A stretch of DNA of 63,874 nt from the NCBI GenBank assembly GCA_919902495.1, contig CAKKRC010000067.1, positions 1-63,874 on the forward strand, given 5' to 3'. The position numbers were made by a program, and so were the translations under genes. This DNA is from Nitrospiria bacterium (GTDB lineage Bacteria; Nitrospirota; UBA9217). The notes below the pieces were generated by a model that saw nothing but the letters and a program-made list of their open reading frames with translations, was not told the origin of the DNA and ran no database searches. Shown in pieces: positions 34,563 to 45,346 of the stretch (position 1 is the first letter of the stretch; each line of letters starts with the position of its first letter).

Positions 34563-35717
34563 TTATGGTTGAGCCTGTTTCCTGAATATCTTTTTCATGA
34601 ACGTCCGGTTGACCGTGGCATCCGGTCCTATGATGTAGGCAATGCCCGTTGTATCGGATCTCCTGACCAATTCCGTTATCTCTTCCATCTCGAACATCGG
34701 TATCACCGACCCGGTCTCTGTTGTCGCCTGCAGGGCAAGGATGACCTGGTCCGGTATTTTAACGGCGGTGATCGCGGACATCGCCATTCGGGAAAGCAGC
34801 TCAATGGCCTGACGGTAGGTGAGATTTTGATTTGTTTTGATGTCCCGGTATTCGATCGCGGTCCAATAATAGTCACTATTGAGCTTTCGGAAAGAGTTGA
34901 TATCGTAGGCGAACTGTTTGAAGATCTTGTCTTCTGCCGTTACCGGCATGACAACGTGAATGGGAATTCCTATCTTCAGGCCTCCATTCACTGAACGGGC
35001 GGCCTTCCTTATCTGTTCAAAGACGTACACCAGACGGTCTCGTTTAAACGCTGTCCACTTCCCGTAGTGTTCCCCATATTCCTCAATGATCGGCCCCTCC
35101 GCTCCCCTGCTCACCTTCTTGAACAATGCTCGCGGATCGGGAGCCCATTTCAGATCGATCATTGTCTGTTCGCGGGCAGCAGGTCCGATCCCTTCGGTAG
35201 GTGCATAATTAAAATCAGAACCGAGGAGCAAGGCGTCCACTGAATACGACGCGATCTCCTTGGCCAGCGATGCCAAATAATCCACGGCCGCTTTATTGAA
35301 GAGATCAAGCTTACCCGTTGATTGGACCGTCCCGCTTCCCAGCGCATACTGATTATCCTCCCATTCACTGTGCTGGGATAGAATGCCGGGGATCTGCCTG
35401 GTCGGTAGTACGATATGCAGCTTAAGGCCTGCCTGGTGCGCGAGATAGACCGCGTTGGGTATCTTGCGGAGATCGGGGAACCCTTGTTCGCTCATCGGCA
35501 GTTCAAGAATAATGGTATTCGCCCCCGTATCTTTCAGTGAAGCAATGAGCAATTCATGCTTTTTGTAATCAGAAGGCATCCTTTTAAAATAATACGCATG
35601 AACCAGGCGGTCCGATGGCTGCGCACATGCAATATCAGCCAGGATATTCCCGATCAAGGCCATGGCCATGCACAGGATCATAAGCAGTCGGTTAATCGCA
35701 TTAGAAAATGATATCAT
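34563..35717 (-). CDS. Secreted glycoside-hydrolase-like (PgaB C-terminal/GHL13-type) protein
   Basis: The 384-residue protein starts with a signal peptide of about 30 residues ending near ADIACA. Its body follows a TIM-barrel pattern: ANTIILELP near residue 70, LKLHIVLPTRQIPG near 100, DALLLGSDFNYAP near 165 and KRDRLVYVFEQIRKAARSV near 225. The order and the Asp-rich SDFNYAP loop resemble the C-terminal hydrolase-like domain of PgaB (GHL13/GH153), which acts on poly-GlcNAc. The N-terminal deacetylase domain of PgaB is absent. Glycan cleavage is therefore a possibility, not an established function. GAGGAA lies about 7 bases before the ATG. It follows the FAD oxidoreductase gene at 25 bases and probably shares its transcript. 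Confidence 0.5.
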   Translation of the reverse strand: MISFSNAINRLLMILCMAMALIGNILADIACAQPSDRLVHAYYFKRMPSDYKKHELLIASLKDTGANTIILELPMSEQGFPDLRKIPNAVYLAHQAGLKLHIVLPTRQIPGILSQHSEWEDNQYALGSGTVQSTGKLDLFNKAAVDYLASLAKEIASYSVDALLLGSDFNYAPTEGIGPAAREQTMIDLKWAPDPRALFKKVSRGAEGPIIEEYGEHYGKWTAFKRDRLVYVFEQIRKAARSVNGGLKIGIPIHVVMPVTAEDKIFKQFAYDINSFRKLNSDYYWTAIEYRDIKTNQNLTYRQAIELLSRMAMSAITAVKIPDQVILALQATTETGSVIPMFEMEEITELVRRSDTTGIAYIIGPDATVNRTFMKKIFRKQAQP

Positions 35718-35742
35718 GGCAGATTCCTCTCCCGGTCCTCGT

Positions 35743-36981
35743 TCATTTCAGTTTTTCAGCCAGTGCCCGGGCCGTGAACACAGCAGGCAGCAGGGCCCTG
35801 ACACTGTCCCTGACGATCTTCATGTTTTTCACTGAACACGGAGCAAGCATCGGTCGTCCAGCCCAATACTCAGATGATTGCACGGTCACAGCAGGCGGAA
35901 TGGGGAAACGTCTTGCGTGTGGGTCCTGCATCAATGAGATGACCTGAAAATCATGCAGGAACGGTACCACTGAGGTAATGCTGGGCATGAATGAATCAAT
36001 TGTCCGTTCGATCCCATTTGACGGAGGAAACTCCGCAGTAAGGGACCTCATGCCTATTGGTGCCGCAAGCCTGGCGTCAGCCTGCGAAAGAGAAAGGGCA
36101 TAATAGTCGCTGGACCGACCATCCTCCGCGAGGCAAAGTACGTTCTGACGCATACCAACGGGGATGACTCCGTCGCGTATCCCGATAAACAGTATGGATT
36201 CTGCCCGTTCATCGGGGACATTAACGATCACCGTGTGTGGTTCGATGATCCCATGGGATGTTCGGATCCCGGAGATCCGGTTGTTGCGGAACAGCAGTTC
36301 AGGAAATTGCTCAGAGTGATACCATGTCCCATTCTGCTGCTGAACAATAGAGAGGAGCTGATCGGCAAGCAGGGTAAATCCCTCGGGGAGATAGTGAGGA
36401 GCGGCAGTGAGCATCAGAACGAGCGACGCAAGAGGTACGCGTTTGAGAGAACATCCAAAGAAGAACCGTGACTGAACATCGAAATAGGCAGTGAGGCTTC
36501 TGCCGAACCGGTAAGACCGAAGGTATGCGTCTGCATTCCTTTGACGGAGGAAATAGCTTGATAATGCGCTTTTCCTGCTCTGCTCCGAGAGCTTATGAAC
36601 TTCGCGATACAACTTGGTAAGGCTGTGGATCTCATCGGGAAACTCGCGCACCAGCTCTTCCAGCGTTTCCTGCGGATCGCCTGAAACGGTGATCCTGTGC
36701 TCCGGCATGACCACCTGGTAACCAGGGAATGAACCAGAGACACCGGCGGACAGATCGAGATCAGCACAGAGCTCTTGCAGAACTCCTCCCGGCTCGAAAC
36801 CATAGGTAATGGTCGGTCCGGCGGTAAAACGGAAACCTTCGATATCATGGGCGGCAACACACCCCCCTGCACTCTCTGCAGGGTCCATGAGGCACACCGT
36901 CTTCCCTGCCCTGGTCAGCAGAGCAGCTGTCGCAAGACCGGCCATTCCGGCGCCAATGCAAGCGATATCATATTTCGACAC
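35743..36981 (-). CDS. FAD-dependent oxidoreductase, phytoene-desaturase-like
   Basis: From GTG 36981 the protein has about 412 residues. The N-terminal dinucleotide-binding motif ACIGAGMAGLATAALL and the MDPAESAGGC segment are typical of the CrtI/amine-oxidase group. The protein is shorter than most CrtI enzymes (about 490-500 residues). No carotenoid genes are nearby, so the substrate is unknown. The GTG start is favoured by GGAGGG 4-5 bases upstream; a start at 37005 would place the first codons inside the pnp terminator. The gene likely forms a two-gene unit with the hydrolase-like gene. Confidence 0.7.
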   Translation of the reverse strand: MSKYDIACIGAGMAGLATAALLTRAGKTVCLMDPAESAGGCVAAHDIEGFRFTAGPTITYGFEPGGVLQELCADLDLSAGVSGSFPGYQVVMPEHRITVSGDPQETLEELVREFPDEIHSLTKLYREVHKLSEQSRKSALSSYFLRQRNADAYLRSYRFGRSLTAYFDVQSRFFFGCSLKRVPLASLVLMLTAAPHYLPEGFTLLADQLLSIVQQQNGTWYHSEQFPELLFRNNRISGIRTSHGIIEPHTVIVNVPDERAESILFIGIRDGVIPVGMRQNVLCLAEDGRSSDYYALSLSQADARLAAPIGMRSLTAEFPPSNGIERTIDSFMPSITSVVPFLHDFQVISLMQDPHARRFPIPPAVTVQSSEYWAGRPMLAPCSVKNMKIVRDSVRALLPAVFTARALAEKLK

Positions 36982-37003
36982 GCCACCCTCCGCAAAAATA
37001 AAC

Positions 37004-37042
37004 AAAAAAAGGAAACAGGTACCGTACGGTTCCCCATTTCCT
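37004..37042 (-). terminator. Intrinsic terminator after pnp
   Basis: On the minus strand AGGAAA (from 37042) pairs with TTTCCT (to 37010), enclosing a GC-rich interior with the ACCGTACGGT palindrome. Seven T residues follow (37010-37004). It ends the rimP-to-pnp operon just before the FAD oxidoreductase start. Confidence 0.7.
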
Positions 37043-37080
37043 AGTGCTGCAGGCCTTATCGTGGCACATTGGTACGCTGT

Positions 37081-39171
37081 TTATTTTCCCTTTTCCCGCA
37101 TTGCTTCTTTGCGGGAAAGGCGTATTTTCCCCTGGCGGTCTATCTCCAGCACCTTGACAAGGACCTCATCGCCTTCCTTGAGCTCGTCGGTGACCTTTTC
37201 GAGCCGATGCTCTGATATCTGGGAAATATGAAGAAGCCCGTCAGTGCCGGGGAAAATCTCCACAAAGGCGCCGAAGTCCATGATCTTTCTGACCTTGCCC
37301 ATATAGAGCTTCCCGACCTCGGCATCCTGCACGATGCCACGGATGATCTCTTTCGCCTTGTTGGCAGCGGCCTCATCGGACGAGGCGATGTTGATCACAC
37401 CGCTGTCCTCAATGTCGATCTTGGCGCCGGTCTGCTCAACGATGCTGCGGATCACTTTACCGCCGCTTCCGATAACATCCTTGATCTTGTCAGGATTGAT
37501 CTGCATGGTAATGATCCTGGGTGCGAAGGGATTCAGCTCCTTTCGCGGAGCGGCGAGCGCCTCGAGCATTTTCCCGAGAATATGGAGTCTTCCCACTTTT
37601 GCCTGCTGCAGGGCTGTGCGCATGACGTCGATCGTAATACCCTCGATCTTCATGTCCATCTGGAGCGCGGTGATGCCCTTGCTTGTTCCCGTGACCTTGA
37701 AATCCATGTCCCCGAGATGGTCTTCCAGTCCCAGGATATCGGAAAGCACGATCACTTTATCGCCTTCCTTGATAAGTCCCATGGCAATGCCCGCGACCGG
37801 GGCCTTGATGGGAACGCCTGCATCCATTAGGGCCAGTGTACCTCCGCAGACCGTGGCCATGGATGAAGAGCCATTTGACTCAAGGATGTCTGAAACGATC
37901 CGGATGGTGTAGGGGAACTCCAGTTTGGAAGGAACCATTGCCTTAAGCGCACGTTCTGCGAGCGCCCCATGCCCCACTTCTCTCCGTCCCGGACCTCGCA
38001 GGGGTTTGGTCTCTCCTACGCTGAACGGGGGAAAATTATAATGGAGCATGAAGGTCTTGAAATACTCGCCTTCGAGGGAATCGATGCGCTGCTCATCTTC
38101 GGAAGTCCCGAGCGTCGTAATGACCAATGCCTGGGTCTCTCCCCGGGTGAAGAGCGCTGATCCGTGCGTTCGGGGAAGCAATCCGACGAGAGAACTGATC
38201 GGCCGTATCTCGTCCGGTTTCCTGCCGTCCGCGCGAGTATTCTTCTGGAGGATGATCTTACGCACTTCATCTTTTTCGATATTGAAAAAGATCGCTGCTA
38301 TCTGGCGGCCCCGCAGGGGGTCGTCTTCCTTCTTGAGCTTCTGCTTTATCTCGTCGAGAAGCACGTCAAGGGTCTTCTGACGCTCCATTTTGTCCGGTAT
38401 GATGATCGAGGACAGGAGCCGGTCCATGGCCAGTGCGGCCACCTGGGACTGGAGGTCCTTGTCGATCTCCACGGACTTGACGACCCGTTTCTTCTTGCCG
38501 ATCTTGGCCACCAGATCGAGCTGGAGCGCTACGATCTTCTTGATCTCCCGGTGGGCGAGTTCGAGGGCTTCAAGCATCTGGTCTTCAGTGAGCTCGTTTG
38601 CGCCTCCTTCGACCATCATGATCGCATCAGCGGTTCCCGCAACGACCAGGTTCAGGGACGAAGCTACGATCTCCTTGTAGCCGGGGTTGATGCAGAACTT
38701 TCCGTCGATATACCCCACACGGACAGCGCCGATGGGGCCGCTGAACGGGATATCGGAGATCGCGACTGCCGCCGACGAAGCGATCATGCCCATCAGGTCC
38801 GAGGCGCTCTCGTCACCGAGGGACAGGACCGACGCAATGATCTGCGTGTCAAAGTAATATCCATCGGGGAACAGCGGCCTGAGCGGCCGGTCGATGAGAC
38901 GGGACGTAAGGATCTCTTTTTCCGTCTGTCTCCCCTCCCGTTTGAAGAAACCGCCGGGTATCTTTCCCGCCGAATAGGCCTTTTCCTGGTAATCCACCGT
39001 GAGCGGGAGAAAATCGACGTTCTCGCGCTCCACCTTCGACGCAACCGCCGTCGCGAGGACCACCGTGTCCCCATACCGGACCACAATGGAGCCATTCGCC
39101 TGTTTTGCCATGATGCCCGTTTCCAGGATCACGCGTTTGCCGCCTATTTCAGTCTCTACTGTTGTTGCCAT
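37081..39171 (-). CDS. pnp: Polyribonucleotide nucleotidyltransferase
   Basis: The 696-residue protein has two RNase PH-type domains (about residues 10-220 and 310-540) joined by a helical linker. A KH domain (GSGGKVIRSIVEQTGAKIDI near 565-585) and a C-terminal S1 domain (GKVRKIMDFGAFVEIFPG near 630-650) complete the normal architecture. It degrades RNA phosphorolytically from the 3' end and takes part in the degradosome. It follows rpsO by 38 bases, the classic rpsO-pnp arrangement. Confidence 0.97.
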   Translation of the reverse strand: MATTVETEIGGKRVILETGIMAKQANGSIVVRYGDTVVLATAVASKVERENVDFLPLTVDYQEKAYSAGKIPGGFFKREGRQTEKEILTSRLIDRPLRPLFPDGYYFDTQIIASVLSLGDESASDLMGMIASSAAVAISDIPFSGPIGAVRVGYIDGKFCINPGYKEIVASSLNLVVAGTADAIMMVEGGANELTEDQMLEALELAHREIKKIVALQLDLVAKIGKKKRVVKSVEIDKDLQSQVAALAMDRLLSSIIIPDKMERQKTLDVLLDEIKQKLKKEDDPLRGRQIAAIFFNIEKDEVRKIILQKNTRADGRKPDEIRPISSLVGLLPRTHGSALFTRGETQALVITTLGTSEDEQRIDSLEGEYFKTFMLHYNFPPFSVGETKPLRGPGRREVGHGALAERALKAMVPSKLEFPYTIRIVSDILESNGSSSMATVCGGTLALMDAGVPIKAPVAGIAMGLIKEGDKVIVLSDILGLEDHLGDMDFKVTGTSKGITALQMDMKIEGITIDVMRTALQQAKVGRLHILGKMLEALAAPRKELNPFAPRIITMQINPDKIKDVIGSGGKVIRSIVEQTGAKIDIEDSGVINIASSDEAAANKAKEIIRGIVQDAEVGKLYMGKVRKIMDFGAFVEIFPGTDGLLHISQISEHRLEKVTDELKEGDEVLVKVLEIDRQGKIRLSRKEAMREKGK

Positions 39172-39209
39172 GCATCCTCATTTCTTTGTTTTCGGAAAGT
39201 GTGTACGGG

Positions 39210-39473
39210 TTATTTTCTCAAGCCGAGTTTGTCGACGATCTGACGATACCGATCGAGATCGTTGACCCGCAGGTATTCCAGATGTCGCCGCCGCTGGCCG
39301 ACCATCTTCAGAAGACCCCTTCGGGAATGTTGGTCCAGCTTATGCGCCCGCAGATGTTCGGTCAGGTGGTTGATGCGTCCGCTCAGGAGCGCGATCTGAA
39401 CCTCCGGGGAACCGGTATCCGAGGCGTGTCTGCGGTAGGTCGAGATCGTGTTTGTTTTCTTTTCCTTGTCCAT
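39210..39473 (-). CDS. rpsO: 30S ribosomal protein S15
   Basis: The 87-residue protein contains [16 protein letters not shown] and the [20 protein letters not shown] segment, which mark S15. It binds 16S rRNA helices 20-22 early in 30S assembly. AAGGGGGGTG lies about 5 bases before the ATG. A palindrome in the leader (39540-39557) may be involved in control of rpsO, where S15 is known in other bacteria to repress its own translation. Confidence 0.97.
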   Translation of the reverse strand: MDKEKKTNTISTYRRHASDTGSPEVQIALLSGRINHLTEHLRAHKLDQHSRRGLLKMVGQRRRHLEYLRVNDLDRYRQIVDKLGLRK

Positions 39474-39539
39474 CAGTCACCCCCCTTTCAATAGGATTTA
39501 ACAGCAGTACAAGCTTTAAGAGCATTACAAACTATCATA

Positions 39540-39557
39540 TTTACAAGCCCTTGTAAA
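39540..39557. promoter_or_regulatory. Perfect dyad in the truB-rpsO gap
   Basis: TTTACAAG-CC-CTTGTAAA is a perfect 8-base dyad with a 2-base centre. It overlaps a TATGAT -10-like box on the minus strand. No T-tract follows, so a terminator is unlikely; an operator or S15-leader element is possible. Confidence 0.45.
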
Positions 39558-39584
39558 GCATTTTATATGAAATAAACAAAATAA

Positions 39585-40469
39585 TCAGGCAATGACCACT
39601 TCAGGTCGAATGAGACCCCCGCTGGTCCTCGCGACAGCAAGCATCTGCCCGTCCCGGTCAAGAACCTGTATCAATGGCTGAGCGTTGCTCACAGCGAATC
39701 CCGGAGGAATGGAAATGGTATTGCCATGGCTTATCCGCCGTGCTTCCGTTTCGTCAACCGTCACCACAGGGAATGATCCCAATGCCTCACTGATCGACTG
39801 GATTGATTGTTCTGCAAGTCCGAGCGATGCCATCCGGGTAAGCTGTTCAAGGTCTATTGCCTGCTCGATCCGGAAACGGCCGGACCGGGTCCTGACCAGA
39901 GCGGTAAGATGCGCTCCCGCACCCAGAATTGCGCCAATATCAGCACAGAGAGTACGGATATAGGTCCCTTTGGAACAGGTCACGCTGAATCGCACCAGTG
40001 GGTCACGGTATTCCAGGAGGGTGATCACCGAGATCGTCACCGGTCGTTCCTCATGCTCCAGGACCGTTCCCTGGCGAGCAAGGCGGTATGAAGGAATACC
40101 GGAAACCTTTATTGCGGAATATGCGGGCGGACGTTGGAGGATGTTGCCCCGGAACCTGTCCAGGGCTCGCTGCACATCATCTCGCGAAGGTGGATGATAT
40201 TCGCGCGTTTCCAGAATGCTGCCGTCTGAGTCCAGGGTGTCGGTCGTTGCGCCCAGTTTCAGTTCGGCAATGTATTCCTTCTCATCCGATTCCAGATACC
40301 GGGCGATCTTCGTTGCTTTTCCAATGCACAGGACGAGCACACCCGTCGCCAGGGGATCAAGGGTCCCCGTATGGCCGATCTTCTTTTCCTGCAGGAGCTT
40401 GCGCGCCTTGTTGACCACGTCATGGGAGGTCCAGTTCTGCGGCTTGTTTATAACGAGGATACCGTTCAC
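39585..40469 (-). CDS. truB: tRNA pseudouridine-55 synthase
   Basis: The 294-residue protein has the catalytic Asp in GHTGTLDPLATGVLVLC near residues 34-50. VNKARKLLQEKKIGHTG and PAYSAIKVSG are the other TruB motifs, and a PUA-like C-terminal domain follows. It makes pseudouridine 55 in the T-loop of most tRNAs. Its ATG overlaps the nrnA stop by four bases (ATGA). Confidence 0.95.
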   Translation of the reverse strand: MNGILVINKPQNWTSHDVVNKARKLLQEKKIGHTGTLDPLATGVLVLCIGKATKIARYLESDEKEYIAELKLGATTDTLDSDGSILETREYHPPSRDDVQRALDRFRGNILQRPPAYSAIKVSGIPSYRLARQGTVLEHEERPVTISVITLLEYRDPLVRFSVTCSKGTYIRTLCADIGAILGAGAHLTALVRTRSGRFRIEQAIDLEQLTRMASLGLAEQSIQSISEALGSFPVVTVDETEARRISHGNTISIPPGFAVSNAQPLIQVLDRDGQMLAVARTSGGLIRPEVVIA

Positions 40470-41455
40470 GAGGGGGATATCGGGCCTTTTCCGAGTTGCC
40501 GTTCAAGCACCTGTGCGACCGCAGTGAGGACCTTGCCGCGAACATCCGTAAAGGCGCCTTCAAGCATGCCGCCGGCGGCGTTCTTGTGCCCGCCCCCGCC
40601 GAGGCCTTTCGCCAGTCCGGAAAGGTCGACACGGCCCTTGGCGCGGAGGCTGATCTTGTACTGCGATGCACCTGTCTGACGGAACAGTACCGCCACTTCG
40701 ACGCCTTTTACGGAGCGGACGAAATTGACGAAGTTGTCCGTATCTTCAGCACCGGTGCCGGTCTGGCGGTACAGGTCTTCCGTCACAAGGACCCAGGCGA
40801 TCCTTCCATCCTCGCTTCGCTCGATCCCGGAAAGCACTTTTCCGAGAAGATTGATCCTCTTAAAGGCATAGGACTCATATACATTCTCGGTGACCATCCA
40901 GGGATCGGCGCCGGCCTCAATAAGTGTCGCCGCGATACGCATGCTCTCCGGAGTGGTGTTCGAATAACGGAAGGAGCCGGTGTCAGTGAAGATCGCCGTG
41001 TACAGGCACATGGCCATGTCCTTGTCGATAGGGACCTTGAGGAGGGTCATGAGGCGGTACATCATCTCGCCGGTGGCCGTTGCATCAGGATCGAGCCAGG
41101 TCAGCGGCCATTCCCGGGGATTGGTTATATGATGGTCGATGTTGATAAGGGTCCGTGCAGGCCAGGACCCGTTGAAGAGGCCGGTTCTCGGAGGGTCTGC
41201 GTCGAGGACCACAAACGCGTCATACGTGCCTTTGACGGTTGGGCCTGAAGTGATGCGTTCGTTGCCGGGCAGAAAGCGGTAGATATCGGGTACCGGATCA
41301 AGATTATGGGCGAAGACCTCTTTCCCGATCTTTTCCAGCCCCCGCATCAATCCAAGCTGCGACCCCAGGGCATCTCCGTCAGGGTTCTTGTGGACCGAGA
41401 TGAGGACCGTTTTGCAGTTGTTGAGCGCGGCGATGAGACCGGCAGGCTCACTCAT
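40466..41455 (-). CDS. nrnA: DHH/DHHA1-family oligoribonuclease/phosphoesterase
   Basis: From ATG 41455 the protein has 329 residues. The SVHKNPDGDALGS metal-site motif and the INIDHH motif mark the DHH domain, and the C-terminal GGGHKNAAGG motif marks DHHA1. NrnA degrades short RNA and cyclic-dinucleotide-derived products and pAp. Position between rbfA and truB is the common order in this operon. An upstream start at 41527 would overlap rbfA by 80 bases and is rejected; the chosen one has GAAGGG about 9 bases upstream. Confidence 0.9.
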   Translation of the reverse strand: MSEPAGLIAALNNCKTVLISVHKNPDGDALGSQLGLMRGLEKIGKEVFAHNLDPVPDIYRFLPGNERITSGPTVKGTYDAFVVLDADPPRTGLFNGSWPARTLINIDHHITNPREWPLTWLDPDATATGEMMYRLMTLLKVPIDKDMAMCLYTAIFTDTGSFRYSNTTPESMRIAATLIEAGADPWMVTENVYESYAFKRINLLGKVLSGIERSEDGRIAWVLVTEDLYRQTGTGAEDTDNFVNFVRSVKGVEVAVLFRQTGASQYKISLRAKGRVDLSGLAKGLGGGGHKNAAGGMLEGAFTDVRGKVLTAVAQVLERQLGKGPISPS

Positions 41456-41822
41456 GCCCGGATCCCTTCTCGTCATCCTTCTCCTGGATCTCGTGCAGGA
41501 GCTCATTGATATGAGCGCCCCGCTCAACGGAGTCGTCGTACCTGAAGAGAAGCTCCGGAATGAACTTCATGCGCATGCGCTTGCCAAGCTCTGATCGAAT
41601 GTAGGGCGACGCGCTTTCCAGTCCTTTGAGCGTCGCGGCCTTTTCCGCGCCGTACACGCTCACGAAGACCTTCGCGTTCCTCAGATCGTCTGCAAGCTCG
41701 ACCTCGGTCACGGTCACGAAGCCGATCCTCGGGTCCTTGATCTTGCGCATCAGGATGTCAGCGATCTCCTGCTTCATCTGATCGCTTACCCGTTCCGCTC
41801 TCTTGTAGGTAGGTTTAGACAT
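41448..41822 (-). CDS. rbfA: Ribosome-binding factor A
   Basis: The 124-residue protein has the KH-like RbfA fold. RVSDQMKQEIADIL near the N-terminus and DPRIGFVTVTEVELADDLRNAKVFVSV near 30-56 are diagnostic. The tail DDEKGSGHE is charged. It binds the 30S platform and is needed for 16S maturation. It overlaps nrnA by 8 bases. Confidence 0.93.
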   Translation of the reverse strand: MSKPTYKRAERVSDQMKQEIADILMRKIKDPRIGFVTVTEVELADDLRNAKVFVSVYGAEKAATLKGLESASPYIRSELGKRMRMKFIPELLFRYDDSVERGAHINELLHEIQEKDDEKGSGHE

Positions 41823-41830
41823 GTGATTGG

Positions 41831-42112
41831 TCAGAATATTTCAATGTGATAATCCAGAAGGCTTACTTCAGGCACAGACCGAACCAGGTCCAGGACATGG
41901 TCGAGCGTCTGATTGAGGTAGGACTTGTCATTGCTGACTGCGGCTACTGCCAGGGATGCCTTCTGCCAGAGATCGTTATGGTCAACTTCCGCGACCGATA
42001 CGTTGAACTTGCTCCGGATGCGGTCCTTCAGGCTCTTCAGCGAATGCCGCTTTGTCTTGAGGGACCCGCTCTCCGGAATATGCATCTCGATGGTGCAGAC
42101 GCCGATGAACAT
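41831..42112 (-). CDS. DUF503 (YlxP-like) family protein
   Basis: The 93-residue protein matches the DUF503/YlxP family. Its pattern is IEMHIPESGSLKTKRHSLKSLKDRI followed by FNVSVAEVDHNDLWQKASLAVAAVS. The family is always found next to infB and rbfA and is thought to act in ribosome maturation, though its role is undefined. It lies 11 bases after infB. Confidence 0.88.
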   Translation of the reverse strand: MFIGVCTIEMHIPESGSLKTKRHSLKSLKDRIRSKFNVSVAEVDHNDLWQKASLAVAAVSNDKSYLNQTLDHVLDLVRSVPEVSLLDYHIEIF

Positions 42113-42123
42113 GATTAGTCGGA

Positions 42124-44703
<2,580 letters not shown>

Positions 44704-44755
44704 AAAATCAAATACCCCCGGCAATTTTGATGCATATCGGTAGCGACATTTTACT

Positions 44756-45337
44756 CTACAGATGCTTATTAAGCAAGCCTTTTAATCTTTCCGACTCGCT
44801 CCAGACCGTGTCGGAGAAGCCTTTATCAAGTATTCCTGCGACGCCGACGAGTTCACGACCTACCATCTGTCCCATCTCGTCCCTGGTGAAGAGCGTTGTC
44901 TGTTTTTTCGGAGGCAGACCGCCCGTAAGCAGCTTGTGCCTGGTCCCCTCTGAAAGGTCTTCGGCGAAAATGAGCATTTCCACCCTGCCCTTCTGCAGGG
45001 CATCATCGACAGCTGAAGCTCCGGCTGCAAGCATTCCCGCCCGGGCCGCCATCGTCAGCAAGGATCGCATCTTTTCCCGGACAGCTGATGCGAGCGTATC
45101 TATAAATACATCGATCTCCGGTACATTCACGTTCGTGTGCAATGCGCGCGGCAGGTTCGCCCGGGAAAGGGCCTTCTCTATGCAGTCCCTGCGCGGACAC
45201 ACATAGGCCGCCCGTCCCGGAAGCTTCTCACGATAATCGATGACGGGGCCTGCCGGGCCGGACACAACGCGCACGACGTCAGCCTTGTTGAAAACACCAC
45301 GGCATCCGATGCAGGTCCTTTCCGGCTGATGTCCCAT
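44756..45337 (-). CDS. DUF448 (YlxR)-L7Ae fusion RNA-binding protein
   Basis: The 193-residue protein joins two modules that are separate genes in Bacillus. Residues 1-75 form a YlxR (DUF448) domain with RTCIGCRG and [10 protein letters not shown], and residues about 90-190 form an L7Ae-like domain with [21 protein letters not shown]. YlxR-type proteins bind nucleic acid and are linked to RNase P or nucleoid functions in some bacteria; the role here is not known. Its place between nusA and infB is standard. Confidence 0.87.
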   Translation of the reverse strand: MGHQPERTCIGCRGVFNKADVVRVVSGPAGPVIDYREKLPGRAAYVCPRRDCIEKALSRANLPRALHTNVNVPEIDVFIDTLASAVREKMRSLLTMAARAGMLAAGASAVDDALQKGRVEMLIFAEDLSEGTRHKLLTGGLPPKKQTTLFTRDEMGQMVGRELVGVAGILDKGFSDTVWSESERLKGLLNKHL

Positions 45338-45346
45338 GGTCCCGGC

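Noticed and set aside
37064-37082. Second sigma54-like site (TGGCACATTGG)
   Set aside because: The -12 GC element is missing at the required spacing.
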